Assembly: GCA_945862305.1 (NCBI GenBank)
Contig: CAMAXF010000010.1
Span: 1 to 36,733 of the forward strand
DNA length: 36,733 nucleotides
Direction of reading: 5' to 3'
DNA from: Bordetella parapertussis
Lineage (GTDB): Bacteria > Pseudomonadota > Gammaproteobacteria > Burkholderiales > Burkholderiaceae_A
Part shown: positions 1-8,586 of the stretch, piece after piece
Layout of the letters: the number at the start of each line of letters is the position of its first letter
Numbering within the stretch: the first letter of the stretch is position 1
The notes under the pieces: model-generated
Databases searched by the model: none
Seen by the model: only the letters and a program-made list of their open reading frames with translations
Told to the model about the DNA's origin: nothing
Translations under genes and position numbers: made by a program

Positions 1-255
1 ATGGTCGCAACGACAAAACGTAAAACCTCGCTAACACTCGATGCAGAGACGCTCGACTCTGCAAAGGCCCTCGATCTGAACGTCTCGTCCATCGCCGAGA
101 CAGCGCTCAAGGTGGCCGTGTCAAATGCCCGCAGGCTTCAATGGCTGAAAGACAACGAAGCAGCATTCGCTGCCCAATCGGCTTGGCATGAGCGACATGG
201 TCACCCTTTGGCCGACATCATTAGCGCTCCTGGAGGAGCCTCTTGGCGCACCTAA
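1..255 (+). CDS. ccdA: CcdA-family antitoxin (type II toxin-antitoxin), at window edge
   Basis: An 84-residue protein resembling chromosomal CcdA antitoxins. The N-terminal part (KTSLTLDAETLDSAKALDLN, residues 9-28) fits the ribbon-helix-helix DNA-binding segment. The C-terminal part (residues 47-70, with WLKDN and HGHPLAD) fits the acidic/aromatic toxin-binding tail. Its stop codon (253-255) overlaps the start of the downstream CcdB-like toxin, the normal antitoxin-first arrangement in which the pair represses its own promoter. The window begins exactly at this ATG, so the promoter, ribosome-binding site and any upstream in-frame start cannot be seen. The family call rests on sequence resemblance plus the partner gene. 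Confidence 0.82.
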   Translation: MVATTKRKTSLTLDAETLDSAKALDLNVSSIAETALKVAVSNARRLQWLKDNEAAFAAQSAWHERHGHPLADIISAPGGASWRT

Positions 256-533
256 CTCGCTTTGATGTAGCCGACTACAACGGAGTGAGGATGGTCGTTG
301 TTGAGAGTGATCTCTTGCCGCCCGATTCCTCGGTGGTTGTCATTCCGCTTCTGGCGAATTATCCGATCGTGAAGGACCTCAATCCGGAGATCCTCCACGA
401 GGGTCAGCGCCTTGTCCTTGCAACCCGACTTATTGCGGCGGTTCGGCGAACTCAGGTGCGTCGCGTGGGCAGTGTTGCAGACCAAGGCGACCGCATCATC
501 CGTGCTGTTGACATCCTCATGGCAGGCGTCTGA
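243..533 (+). CDS. ccdB: CcdB-family toxin (putative gyrase poison)
   Basis: A 96-residue CcdB-like toxin read from a TTG codon that lies inside the end of ccdA (13-base overlap), implying translational coupling. Family features are the N-terminal FDVADYNGVRMVVVESDLL, the hydrophobic VVIPL strand (residues 32-36) and the C-terminal helix GDRIIRAVDILMAGV. CcdB of the F plasmid poisons DNA gyrase and needs its last three residues Trp-Gly-Ile. Here the last three are Ala-Gly-Val, so the key Trp is absent. Toxicity therefore cannot be assumed from homology. No better start codon is visible in frame, because the next Met (residue 17) would delete the first beta strand. Confidence 0.8.
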   Translation: MAHLTRFDVADYNGVRMVVVESDLLPPDSSVVVIPLLANYPIVKDLNPEILHEGQRLVLATRLIAAVRRTQVRRVGSVADQGDRIIRAVDILMAGV

Positions 534-661
534 GTATTCCAGTGTTTCAGCCATCCGAGTTTGCCAGCCAGGACCCGTTAAGGAGTTGGGATCGCAAACT
601 CGATCTCTTCTTCCATCGAGAGGCTGTTAGCATCATGGCGTCTTGATCTCGGAGGGAGAAG

Positions 662-1366
662 ATGCATCAGCTTCGAAAGTCTAGTGATCGGGGCCATGCG
701 GGCCATGGCTGGCTCAAGAGCTTCCATTCCTTCTCGTTTGCGGATTACTACGATCCTGAATTCATGGGCTGGGGGAATCTGAGGGTCATCAACGAAGACC
801 GAGTGGCCCCAGGCATGGGCTTCGGAACCCATAGCCATCGCGACATGGAGATCATCAGTTACGTCCTGTCTGGCGAACTTGCACACAGAGACAGTCTTGG
901 AAATATTGAGACCATTCCTCCTGGAGACATTCAGCGCATGTCGGCTGGCACCGGCGTCACACACAGTGAGTTCAACCATGCCAAGGAGAAGCAGACTCAC
1001 TTTCTTCAGATTTGGATTCGCCCCAGCAAGATGGGCGTCCCGCCGGGTTACGAGCAGCGTTCCATTCATGAACAAGACAAGCGGGGAAGGTTATTAAAGG
1101 TTGCCTCGCCGCCTGGTGCGGGAGGACTGGTGAGCATGAATGCCGACGCAACGATTTACGCAGGCCTGTTTGACCCTGGTGAACAGGCGGAGATCCAACT
1201 CTCTCAAGGGCGCAAGGCTTACGCCCATCTCGTTCGGGGTGAGCTGACCATCAACGGCCACGCCATGTTGGCAGGCGACGCCTTGATGCTTTCGGACGAA
1301 CCAAGACTCCAGGTCTCACACGGGCGGGATGCGGAGGTCTTGGTGTTTGATCTGGCACCGACGTAA
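662..1366 (+). CDS. Pirin family protein (YhhW-like bicupin)
   Basis: A 234-residue bicupin of the pirin family. The metal site of the E. coli homologue YhhW (two His, then His and Glu) is intact: H57 and H59 in GTHSHRDMEI, and H101 and E103 in VTHSEF. Bacterial pirins of this type can have quercetin 2,3-dioxygenase activity in vitro, but the physiological substrate is usually unknown, so I do not assign one. The start is supported by a strong ribosome-binding site (GGAGGGAGAAG) directly before the ATG at 662. It stands alone, 128 bases after ccdB and 167 bases before the next gene. The intervening bases show no clear promoter or terminator. Confidence 0.9.
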   Translation: MHQLRKSSDRGHAGHGWLKSFHSFSFADYYDPEFMGWGNLRVINEDRVAPGMGFGTHSHRDMEIISYVLSGELAHRDSLGNIETIPPGDIQRMSAGTGVTHSEFNHAKEKQTHFLQIWIRPSKMGVPPGYEQRSIHEQDKRGRLLKVASPPGAGGLVSMNADATIYAGLFDPGEQAEIQLSQGRKAYAHLVRGELTINGHAMLAGDALMLSDEPRLQVSHGRDAEVLVFDLAPT

Positions 1367-1533
1367 TCGCCTCTGGGCGAGTTGACGAGCTCCCCCTTTG
1401 AGGTTCATGGAACCTATTTAGAGGTGGTGTATCCCTTTAGGGCACCCTCGCATGTAGGCTGTCCCGCCCAATAAATCCCGCTGTGCTGTAATGGCGGGAT
1501 CATGAAGCGTTTTCCAGCTGGCTCCCGCTGCGC

Positions 1534-2154
1534 GTGAAGGGCCATCTTCCGACACCCCGCCCGCGGCTCTTGGCGGTTTGTATTGGCCAGGTCGCGCCAC
1601 TCCTCGTGCGCGCAAGTGAGCAGGCGGCCCCCAAACGCGTTCTCTCTGGCATTCGGAAGGCAGTTGTTTCGGACGCCGCCAACCCCTCTTTGCATTTCGT
1701 AGGCGCCCTGGGTCTTGAGGGGGATGAGCAGTGCGATCTCACCGTCCACGGCGGCATCTCGAAGGCGGTGTACGCCTATCCACATAACCATTACGCGTTC
1801 TGGACACAGGCCCTTGAACAGCATGGTGGCCGAGTAGATCGATTCTCAGCGCCAGGTGCGGTGGGGGAGAATCTCTCTGTCGAGGGGCTCTCTGAGGACA
1901 TCGTTTATTTGGGCGACGAGTGGGCAATCGGAGAGGTGGTTCTCCGCGTGACCGAGCCGAGAGAGCCCTGCTACAAGTTCAACGCAGCGGTTGGTTGGTC
2001 TGGTGCAGCAAAGGCCATGGCGCAGCAGGGATGTTGCGGCTGGTATTTGTCTGTCGTTACCCCCGGGGTTCTGGCCGCTGATTCTCAGATCGACGTAAGG
2101 CCAGGGCCTCGGAGACTATCCGTTCAGCAGGCGTTTTTAAAGAAGCGCGTGTGA
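1534..2154 (+). CDS. MOSC domain-containing protein (YiiM-like)
   Basis: A protein of up to 206 residues resembling YiiM-type MOSC proteins, which are related to the molybdenum-cofactor sulfurase C-terminal domain. Visible hallmarks are GLEGDEQ and VHGG (residues 60-74), GENLSVEGL (111-119) and the conserved cysteine in EPREPCYKFN (C146). YiiM of E. coli reduces 6-N-hydroxylaminopurine. Whether this protein does so is inference. The start is uncertain: the GTG at 1534 gives the longest product, but an in-frame TTG at 1570 would begin just before the conserved region. The stop codon overlaps the GTG start of the cation transporter (GTGA at 2151-2154), so the two are translationally coupled. 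Confidence 0.85.
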   Translation: MKGHLPTPRPRLLAVCIGQVAPLLVRASEQAAPKRVLSGIRKAVVSDAANPSLHFVGALGLEGDEQCDLTVHGGISKAVYAYPHNHYAFWTQALEQHGGRVDRFSAPGAVGENLSVEGLSEDIVYLGDEWAIGEVVLRVTEPREPCYKFNAAVGWSGAAKAMAQQGCCGWYLSVVTPGVLAADSQIDVRPGPRRLSVQQAFLKKRV

Positions 2155-3059
2155 GGGGGCCGCATCATCACAGTGCCTATGACGGCACCTTTGGCCATCA
2201 GCGTCTTCGGCCCGTCGGCGTCCGCACGCTGGGCATTGCCATATTGCTGACAGGCGGTTATGCAGTTGTGGAGTTGATTGGCGGCATCCTCTCCGGCTCG
2301 CTCGCCCTGGTCTCTGACGCTGGGCATATGGCCACAGACGCAACAGCATTGATGATTGCGCTGGTTGCTCAGGTGGTCGCAAGGCGTCCAGCCACGGCAA
2401 CACACACCTATGGATATGGGCGTATTGAAGCGTTGGCAGCGTTTGTAAACGGCCTCGTGCTCCTGGGTCTTACTGGGTGGATTATCCTTGAGGCATTTGC
2501 AAGGCTGCGCTCGCCAACCAGCATCGACAGCACCACCTTGTTGGTTGTCGCAGGTATTGGGCTCCTTGTGAACCTGTCGGTGGCCTGGGTACTGTCTCGG
2601 GATCGGCACGACTTGAATACACGCGCCGCGCTCTCACATGTCTGGGGCGACCTTCTCGGCTCACTGGCCGCACTCATTGCTGGTGTTGCAATCTTGTTCG
2701 GGGCGCCCTATTGGGTGGATTCTTTACTTTCTCTGCTCATTTGTATTCTGATTGTTCGCTCGGCCTTGGCGGTCTGTCGAGCCGCACTGGGTGTGCTCAT
2801 GGAGCGCGTTCCTGAGCACCTAGATCTCATGAAGATTTTCTCTGCAATGGCTGCTGTCAGTGGTGTGCGGGGTGTACACAATCTTCACGTTTGGGAGTTG
2901 GCGCCCGGTCAGGTTGCTCTGTCTGCTCATCTAGATTTGTCGGACCTTCACCAATGGCCAAGCATCTTGGAACAGACTGTTGCGGTGCTCTCGGACATGG
3001 GCGTAGACCACATCACACTTCAGCCCGAGTTGATCGACAACCAAGATGTTGCTGTGTAA
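2151..3059 (+). CDS. Cation diffusion facilitator (CDF) family transporter
   Basis: A 302-residue inner-membrane divalent metal/proton antiporter of the CDF family (CzcD/ZitB-like). Both metal-site motifs of zinc-type CDFs are present: H59/D63 in the second helix (SDAGHMATD) and H163/D167 in the fifth (SHVWGDLLG). Six hydrophobic segments are visible, followed by a soluble C-terminal domain from about residue 215 containing GVRGVHNLHVWEL. The N-terminus carries a short His cluster (residues 5-7). The GTG start at 2151 overlaps the MOSC stop by four bases, so expression is probably coupled. HxxxD in both helices favours zinc, possibly cobalt or cadmium as well, over manganese or iron. Confidence 0.9.
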   Translation: MRGPHHHSAYDGTFGHQRLRPVGVRTLGIAILLTGGYAVVELIGGILSGSLALVSDAGHMATDATALMIALVAQVVARRPATATHTYGYGRIEALAAFVNGLVLLGLTGWIILEAFARLRSPTSIDSTTLLVVAGIGLLVNLSVAWVLSRDRHDLNTRAALSHVWGDLLGSLAALIAGVAILFGAPYWVDSLLSLLICILIVRSALAVCRAALGVLMERVPEHLDLMKIFSAMAAVSGVRGVHNLHVWELAPGQVALSAHLDLSDLHQWPSILEQTVAVLSDMGVDHITLQPELIDNQDVAV

Positions 3060-3099
3060 CCCGGCATTGAACTTACAACGCAGACTATGAGGATATTCA

Positions 3100-4041
3100 A
3101 TGAACCCACTGCTTAAACATACGGCTGGCTTGGTATTTGCAGGGCTTGGCATTGCAGCGATGGCTGGTGAACAGACCTATGTGCCCAAGGCTGTCCAGGT
3201 CTCCGAAAATGTCTATGCAATCGTGGGTCCACTTGGGCAGCGCAGTCAGGCCAATGCGGGTCTCAATGCCAATTACGGGTTCATCGTGACAGGCAGCGGG
3301 GTCGTTCTGATCGACAGTGGTGCCAGTGCGCATGGTGCTGCGCTGCTAGAGAAAGCGGTTCGGGAAGTCACAACGAAGCCCATTCGGTGGGTGCTCAACA
3401 CGGGCGCTCAGGATCACCGCTGGCTTGGCAACGATTATTTTGCGAAGCGGGGTGGCGAGGTTCACGCCATGGAGGGCACGGTCAAGACCCAGCAGCGCTT
3501 TGCAGTCCAGCAGATGGAGGGGCTTCAACGGTTTCTGGGTGCCCAGTTGTCTGGAACGGTGGCAGCCCATGCCAGCAAGCGCGTGAGCGGGCCTGAGGCG
3601 ACCTTGGTGATTGACGGTCTGACGATACAGTGGATCGAGACGAATGCCCACTATCCGGGAGACACGATGATTCATCTGCCGCAGGCCTCGGTGACATTCA
3701 CCGGGGATTTGGTCTATGTCGACCGAATTCTTGGGGTGCTTCCACAGTCGGATGTGCGCAAGGCGCAGGCGGCATTCGAGCGGCTGGTTGGTCTCAATCC
3801 GGTGCGTCTGGTGCCGGGTCACGGCCGGGTTACCGATCTCTCGCAGGCCCGCCGCGACACGGGCGATTACTACCGGTTTCTGATCGATCGAGTGGGCGCA
3901 GCCGCCCGCAACATGGATTCCATCGGCGAGACCTTGGACAAGTTCGAAAAGCCCAAAGAGTTCATGCACTTGGAGAATTTTGCGGAGCTCCACCGGGCCA
4001 ACATGAACCGGGTGTTCGTCGATTTTGAGGCGAACCCCTAA
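3100..4041 (+). CDS. Exported MBL-fold hydrolase-like protein with altered zinc motif
   Basis: A 313-residue protein with a signal peptide (residues 1-22) and the metallo-beta-lactamase fold. The usual HxHxDH motif is replaced by GAQDH (residues 102-106): both leading histidines are lost while D105 and H106 remain. The later ligands are kept: H184 in NAHYPGDT, D203 in FTGDL and H241 in PGHG. This points to a one-metal or non-hydrolytic variant. I recall NTGxQDHRWLGN-type motifs in other proteobacterial exported proteins, so it is probably a subfamily trait rather than decay. The ATG at 3100 has GAGGA upstream. It follows the CDF gene by 40 bases and may share its transcript. No substrate can be assigned. 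Confidence 0.82.
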   Translation: MNPLLKHTAGLVFAGLGIAAMAGEQTYVPKAVQVSENVYAIVGPLGQRSQANAGLNANYGFIVTGSGVVLIDSGASAHGAALLEKAVREVTTKPIRWVLNTGAQDHRWLGNDYFAKRGGEVHAMEGTVKTQQRFAVQQMEGLQRFLGAQLSGTVAAHASKRVSGPEATLVIDGLTIQWIETNAHYPGDTMIHLPQASVTFTGDLVYVDRILGVLPQSDVRKAQAAFERLVGLNPVRLVPGHGRVTDLSQARRDTGDYYRFLIDRVGAAARNMDSIGETLDKFEKPKEFMHLENFAELHRANMNRVFVDFEANP

Positions 4042-4066
4042 CTGGTTCAGTGGTGGCTTCCGGCAG

Positions 4067-4095
4067 TTGACCAAAGGCAAGTAACTCCCTACACT
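4067..4095 (+). promoter_or_regulatory. Sigma70 promoter of the riboswitch-dadA transcript
   Basis: A -35 box TTGACC (4067-4072) and a -10 box TACACT (4090-4095) are separated by exactly 17 bases. The predicted start is near 4102, immediately before the first glycine aptamer (4104), as expected for a riboswitch leader. This makes it one of the best-placed promoters in the window. Confidence 0.75.
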
Positions 4096-4103
4096 TTGTA
4101 CAG

Positions 4104-4280
4104 GTATCGGGAGAGATCACTGCAACCCCGTGACGCCGAAGGAGCAACCGCCCCGGAAACTCTCAGGCAAAAGGACCGGTACCCACCATCACTCTGAAGA
4201 GCCTCTGGCGTGCGTCCGCCAGAGCACCGCAGGAGCAAGCGGGCCAGCAGCCCGTGAATCTCTCAGGTCCAAAACAGAGG
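4104..4280 (+). ncRNA. Tandem glycine riboswitch
   Basis: Two consecutive glycine aptamers. Aptamer 1 (4104-4182) closes with P1 pairing 4104-4110 to 4176-4182 and contains GGAGAG, CGCCGAAGGAGCAA and CTCTCAGGCAAAAGGAC. Aptamer 2 (about 4191-4280) closes with CTCTG (4192-4196) pairing to CAGAG (4275-4279), has a strong P3-like hairpin (4202-4223), and contains GAAGAG, CCGCAGGAGCAA and TCTCTCAGGTCCAAAAC. The aptamers are joined by a nine-base linker. These are signature bases of Rfam glycine riboswitches. A hairpin follows at 4289-4307 (eight positions, one mismatch, loop TGT) with no U-tract. The switch is therefore more likely translational or an anti-structure than a simple intrinsic terminator, but the expression platform is not clear. 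Confidence 0.95.
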
Positions 4281-4340
4281 GGGCGTTCGAATCGCATGTT
4301 GCGAATCGACCACGACCCTCGACGTTTTGGAGACCTTCAA

Positions 4341-5603
4341 ATGAGAAAGTCATTTGTCGTTGTTGGCGGTGGCATCACGGGTGTCACCACGGCCTATGCG
4401 TTGGCCAGGCATGGGCACAATGTCACATTGCTTGAGCGCAATCGCTACGCGGCCATGGAAACGTCCTTTGCAAATGGTGGTCAGTTGTCCGCCTCGAATG
4501 CTGAGGTCTGGAACAGCTGGGCCACCGTCTGGAAGGGCATGAAGTGGCTCTTCAAGAGGGATGCGCCGCTCCTCGTGAATCCCGCACCCAGTTGGCACAA
4601 GTTCTCTTGGTTTGCCGAGTTCATGGCCGCCATCCCGAGCTACGAGCGCAATACCATTGCCACAGCCAAGATGGCCATCGCTGCACGTGAGCACTTGTTT
4701 GGCTGGGCGCGAGACGAGGCCATTGACTTCGACCTCAAGACAGAGGGCATTCTTCACATTTACCGTGACAAGGCTGGCTTTGAGCATGCGGGATGGGTGT
4801 CGGCTCTGCTTGCGAAGGGCGGTCTGCCCCGTCGGGCGGTGACGCCATCGGAGATGAAGGCCATCGAGCCCACTCTCAATGGCAGCTACTACGGCGGCTA
4901 CTTCACTGAGAGTGACGCCACGGGAGACATTCACAAGTTCACGCACGGCCTGGCTTTGGCAGCGGCGCGGCGCGGTGTCAACGTCTTGTACGACCGAGAG
5001 GTTCTGCAGGTTGCATCAGACGGTCAGCGTGCAGTGGTAACCATGCGCCATGGTGAGCAAACTGAAACACAGTCGTTTGACAACATTGTCGTCTGTGCGG
5101 GTGTGGGGAGCAGAAGTCTTGCCGCGCAGCTTGGAGACCGGCTCAATGTGTATCCGGTCAAGGGCTACTCGATAACGGTCAACCTAGACGACCCAGCCAG
5201 TCAGCAGGCCGCACCCAGCGTGAGCTTGCTGGATGATGAGACCAAGCTTGTCACAAGCCGACTCGGCCTGAGCCGGTTCCGTGTGGCAGGCACTGCGGAG
5301 TTCAATGGGCTGAACAAGGACATCCGTGCCGATCGCATCCGTCCTTTGATCGACTGGGTTCATGGCTGCTTCCCGGGGGTGAACACCCGTTCGGTGGTGC
5401 CGTGGGCGGGCTTGCGCCCAATGCTGCCCAACATGATGCCCCGTGTTGGGCCGGGCACAAAGCCCAATGTGTTTTACAACACGGGCCATGGCCATCTGGG
5501 ATGGACGCTCTCCGCGGGAACTGCCGAGATGCTCGCAGGCGTGATCGAAAAAAAATCGCCCCGAGCAAGCCCGGGGCGATTGTCTCTTACAGCAGATGCT
5601 TGA
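4341..5603 (+). CDS. dadA: FAD-dependent D-amino acid dehydrogenase (DadA-like)
   Basis: A 420-residue flavoprotein of the DadA/DAO family. It opens with the dinucleotide-binding fold (VVVGGGITG, residues 6-14, with acidic E32 at the end of beta 2). It ends with the family NTGHGHLGWTLSAGTAEML segment that contacts the flavin. DadA enzymes oxidise D-amino acids to 2-oxo acids and ammonia, passing electrons to the respiratory chain. I chose the ATG at 4341 because the fold starts there and GGAG lies at 4329-4332. An upstream in-frame GTG at 4254 falls inside the riboswitch. The glycine riboswitch suggests the true substrate may be glycine or a close derivative. The last 20 codons overlap the katG terminator. 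Confidence 0.88.
   Translation: MRKSFVVVGGGITGVTTAYALARHGHNVTLLERNRYAAMETSFANGGQLSASNAEVWNSWATVWKGMKWLFKRDAPLLVNPAPSWHKFSWFAEFMAAIPSYERNTIATAKMAIAAREHLFGWARDEAIDFDLKTEGILHIYRDKAGFEHAGWVSALLAKGGLPRRAVTPSEMKAIEPTLNGSYYGGYFTESDATGDIHKFTHGLALAAARRGVNVLYDREVLQVASDGQRAVVTMRHGEQTETQSFDNIVVCAGVGSRSLAAQLGDRLNVYPVKGYSITVNLDDPASQQAAPSVSLLDDETKLVTSRLGLSRFRVAGTAEFNGLNKDIRADRIRPLIDWVHGCFPGVNTRSVVPWAGLRPMLPNMMPRVGPGTKPNVFYNTGHGHLGWTLSAGTAEMLAGVIEKKSPRASPGRLSLTADA
5548..5581 (-). terminator. Rho-independent terminator of katG, inside dadA coding sequence
   Basis: Arms 5555-5563 and 5572-5580 pair over nine GC-rich bases (ten with 5554/5581) around an eight-base loop. On the minus strand the stem is followed by eight Us (the A-tract 5548-5555), a textbook intrinsic terminator 27 bases past the katG stop. 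On the plus strand the following sequence is not a U-tract, so it should act mainly on katG. It lies wholly within the dadA open frame, encoding roughly EKKSPRASPGRL. Confidence 0.88.
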
Positions 5604-5607
5604 GAGA

Positions 5608-7785
<2,178 letters not shown>

Positions 7786-7801
7786 CTATGGGGGTTGTGA
7801 C

Positions 7802-7830
7802 GCTATAGAGTATGACTATAAAAAAATCAA
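7802..7830 (-). promoter_or_regulatory. Predicted katG sigma70 promoter
   Basis: Read on the minus strand, -35 TTGATT (7825-7830) and -10 TATAGC (7802-7807) are 17 bases apart. Transcription would start near 7796, giving a leader of about 20 bases that just contains the AGGAGAAG ribosome-binding site. The AT-rich composition contrasts with the flanking coding DNA. Confidence 0.6.
7805..7819. promoter_or_regulatory. OxyR-like half site (ATAG-N7-CTAT) at katG promoter
   Basis: ATAG (7805-7808), seven bases, then CTAT (7816-7819) matches one half of the OxyR consensus ATAG-N7-CTAT-N7-ATAG-N7-CTAT. The second half (7827-7841) is not recognisable. katG is a classical OxyR target, but the site overlaps the predicted -10 box, an unusual position for activation. 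A chance match with TATA-like sequence is possible. Confidence 0.35.
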
Positions 7831-7845
7831 AATCTAATACTAAAA

Positions 7846-7864
7846 ATCAATGGCACTCATTGAT
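7846..7864. promoter_or_regulatory. Perfect 19-bp dyad between katG and the DUF2238 gene
   Basis: ATCAATG, five bases (GCACT), then CATTGAT form a perfect seven-base inverted repeat. Its centre (7855) lies about 59 bases upstream of the predicted katG transcription start, where class I activators commonly bind, and about 48 bases before the divergent gene at 7903. The regulator is unknown. It is not an FNR site, whose half sites run TTGAT then ATCAA. Confidence 0.5.
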
Positions 7865-7902
7865 GAGAACTTAATTCAATGGCGGCGGGACGTTAGGCGG
7901 GT

Positions 7903-8508
7903 ATGGTGGAGTTCATGATGTTGAATGTTCGCCTTCTCACGATTGTTTGGGCTGTCGCAGTGGGGCTCTCCGCGGTACGCCCCCACAGCTGGCAGATCTG
8001 GGCCATGGAGCTTGCGCCGGTCTTTCTGGCGTGGCCCGTGCTCTGGGCCACGGCCAAACGATTCCCACTCACGCCGTTGCTCTACGGGCTTATTCTTGTG
8101 CACGGCCTCATCCTCGTTGTGGGCGGTCATTACACCTATGCACGGGTGCCCATGGGGTGGGAGTTTGCCGAGTGGATGGGCTGGTCCCGCAATCCATACG
8201 ACAAGCTGGGGCATTTTTTCCAAGGGCTGGTGCCAGCCTTGCTGGCCCGGGAGGTGCTGCTGCGTCGCCGCGATATCGCTCGCGGGGGCATGCTGTCGTT
8301 CCTTTGTGTCTTCGTGGCCCTAGGGGTGAGTGCTGTGTATGAACTGCTGGAATGGTGGATTGCAGTGGGCTGGGGCGATGGTGCGATCGATTTCCTCGGG
8401 GTCCAGGGCGATGTCTGGGATGCGCAGTCCGACATGCTCATGGCCTGGGTGGGCGCAATCATCGGACTTTTGGTCTTCTCAAGGCTGCAGGACCGTCAGC
8501 TTCGTTGA
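7903..8508 (+). CDS. DUF2238 (YjdF-like) inner-membrane protein
   Basis: A 201-residue integral membrane protein resembling the YjdF/DUF2238 family, with about six hydrophobic helices. Conserved-looking polar motifs are GGHYTYA (residues 74-80), YDKLGHFFQG (98-107), YELLEW (146-151) and GDVWDAQSDM (169-178). The clustered His, Asp and Glu residues in or near membrane segments suggest a metal or lipid-handling site, but the family has no established biochemical role that I can name. The start could be 7903 or one of the Met codons at 7915, 7918 or 7921. It is divergent from katG and shares its regulatory region, and lies 78 bases before the arsenic-type operon. Confidence 0.8.
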   Translation: MVEFMMLNVRLLTIVWAVAVGLSAVRPHSWQIWAMELAPVFLAWPVLWATAKRFPLTPLLYGLILVHGLILVVGGHYTYARVPMGWEFAEWMGWSRNPYDKLGHFFQGLVPALLAREVLLRRRDIARGGMLSFLCVFVALGVSAVYELLEWWIAVGWGDGAIDFLGVQGDVWDAQSDMLMAWVGAIIGLLVFSRLQDRQLR

Positions 8509-8532
8509 TGTCACGGGCCCGTAATAATTCCA

Positions 8533-8550
8533 TAATATTCGAATCATAAA
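8533..8550 (+). promoter_or_regulatory. Possible ArsR operator/promoter before arsC
   Basis: The AT-rich block before arsC contains the palindrome ATTCGAAT (8537-8544) in a TAATATTCGAATCATAA context. Short AT-rich imperfect dyads of this kind are typical operators of ArsR repressors, and an ArsR gene is in the same operon. No convincingly spaced -35/-10 pair was found, so only the operator idea is offered. Confidence 0.35.
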
Positions 8551-8586
8551 ATGAAGGCTCCTCATCAAAACCGACGGGAGAGCCTC

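Noticed and set aside
1475..1500. Hairpin ATCCCGC / GCGGGAT before the MOSC gene
   Set aside because: The seven-base stem has a 12-base loop and no U-tract, so neither a terminator nor a riboswitch can be supported.
7846..7864. FNR site at the katG dyad
   Set aside because: Half sites are in the opposite order (ATCAA then TTGAT) and spacing does not fit TTGAT-N4-ATCAA.
8551..8586. Upstream ATG as start of arsC
   Set aside because: The extra 12 residues are not conserved and the 8587 start has the better ribosome-binding site.
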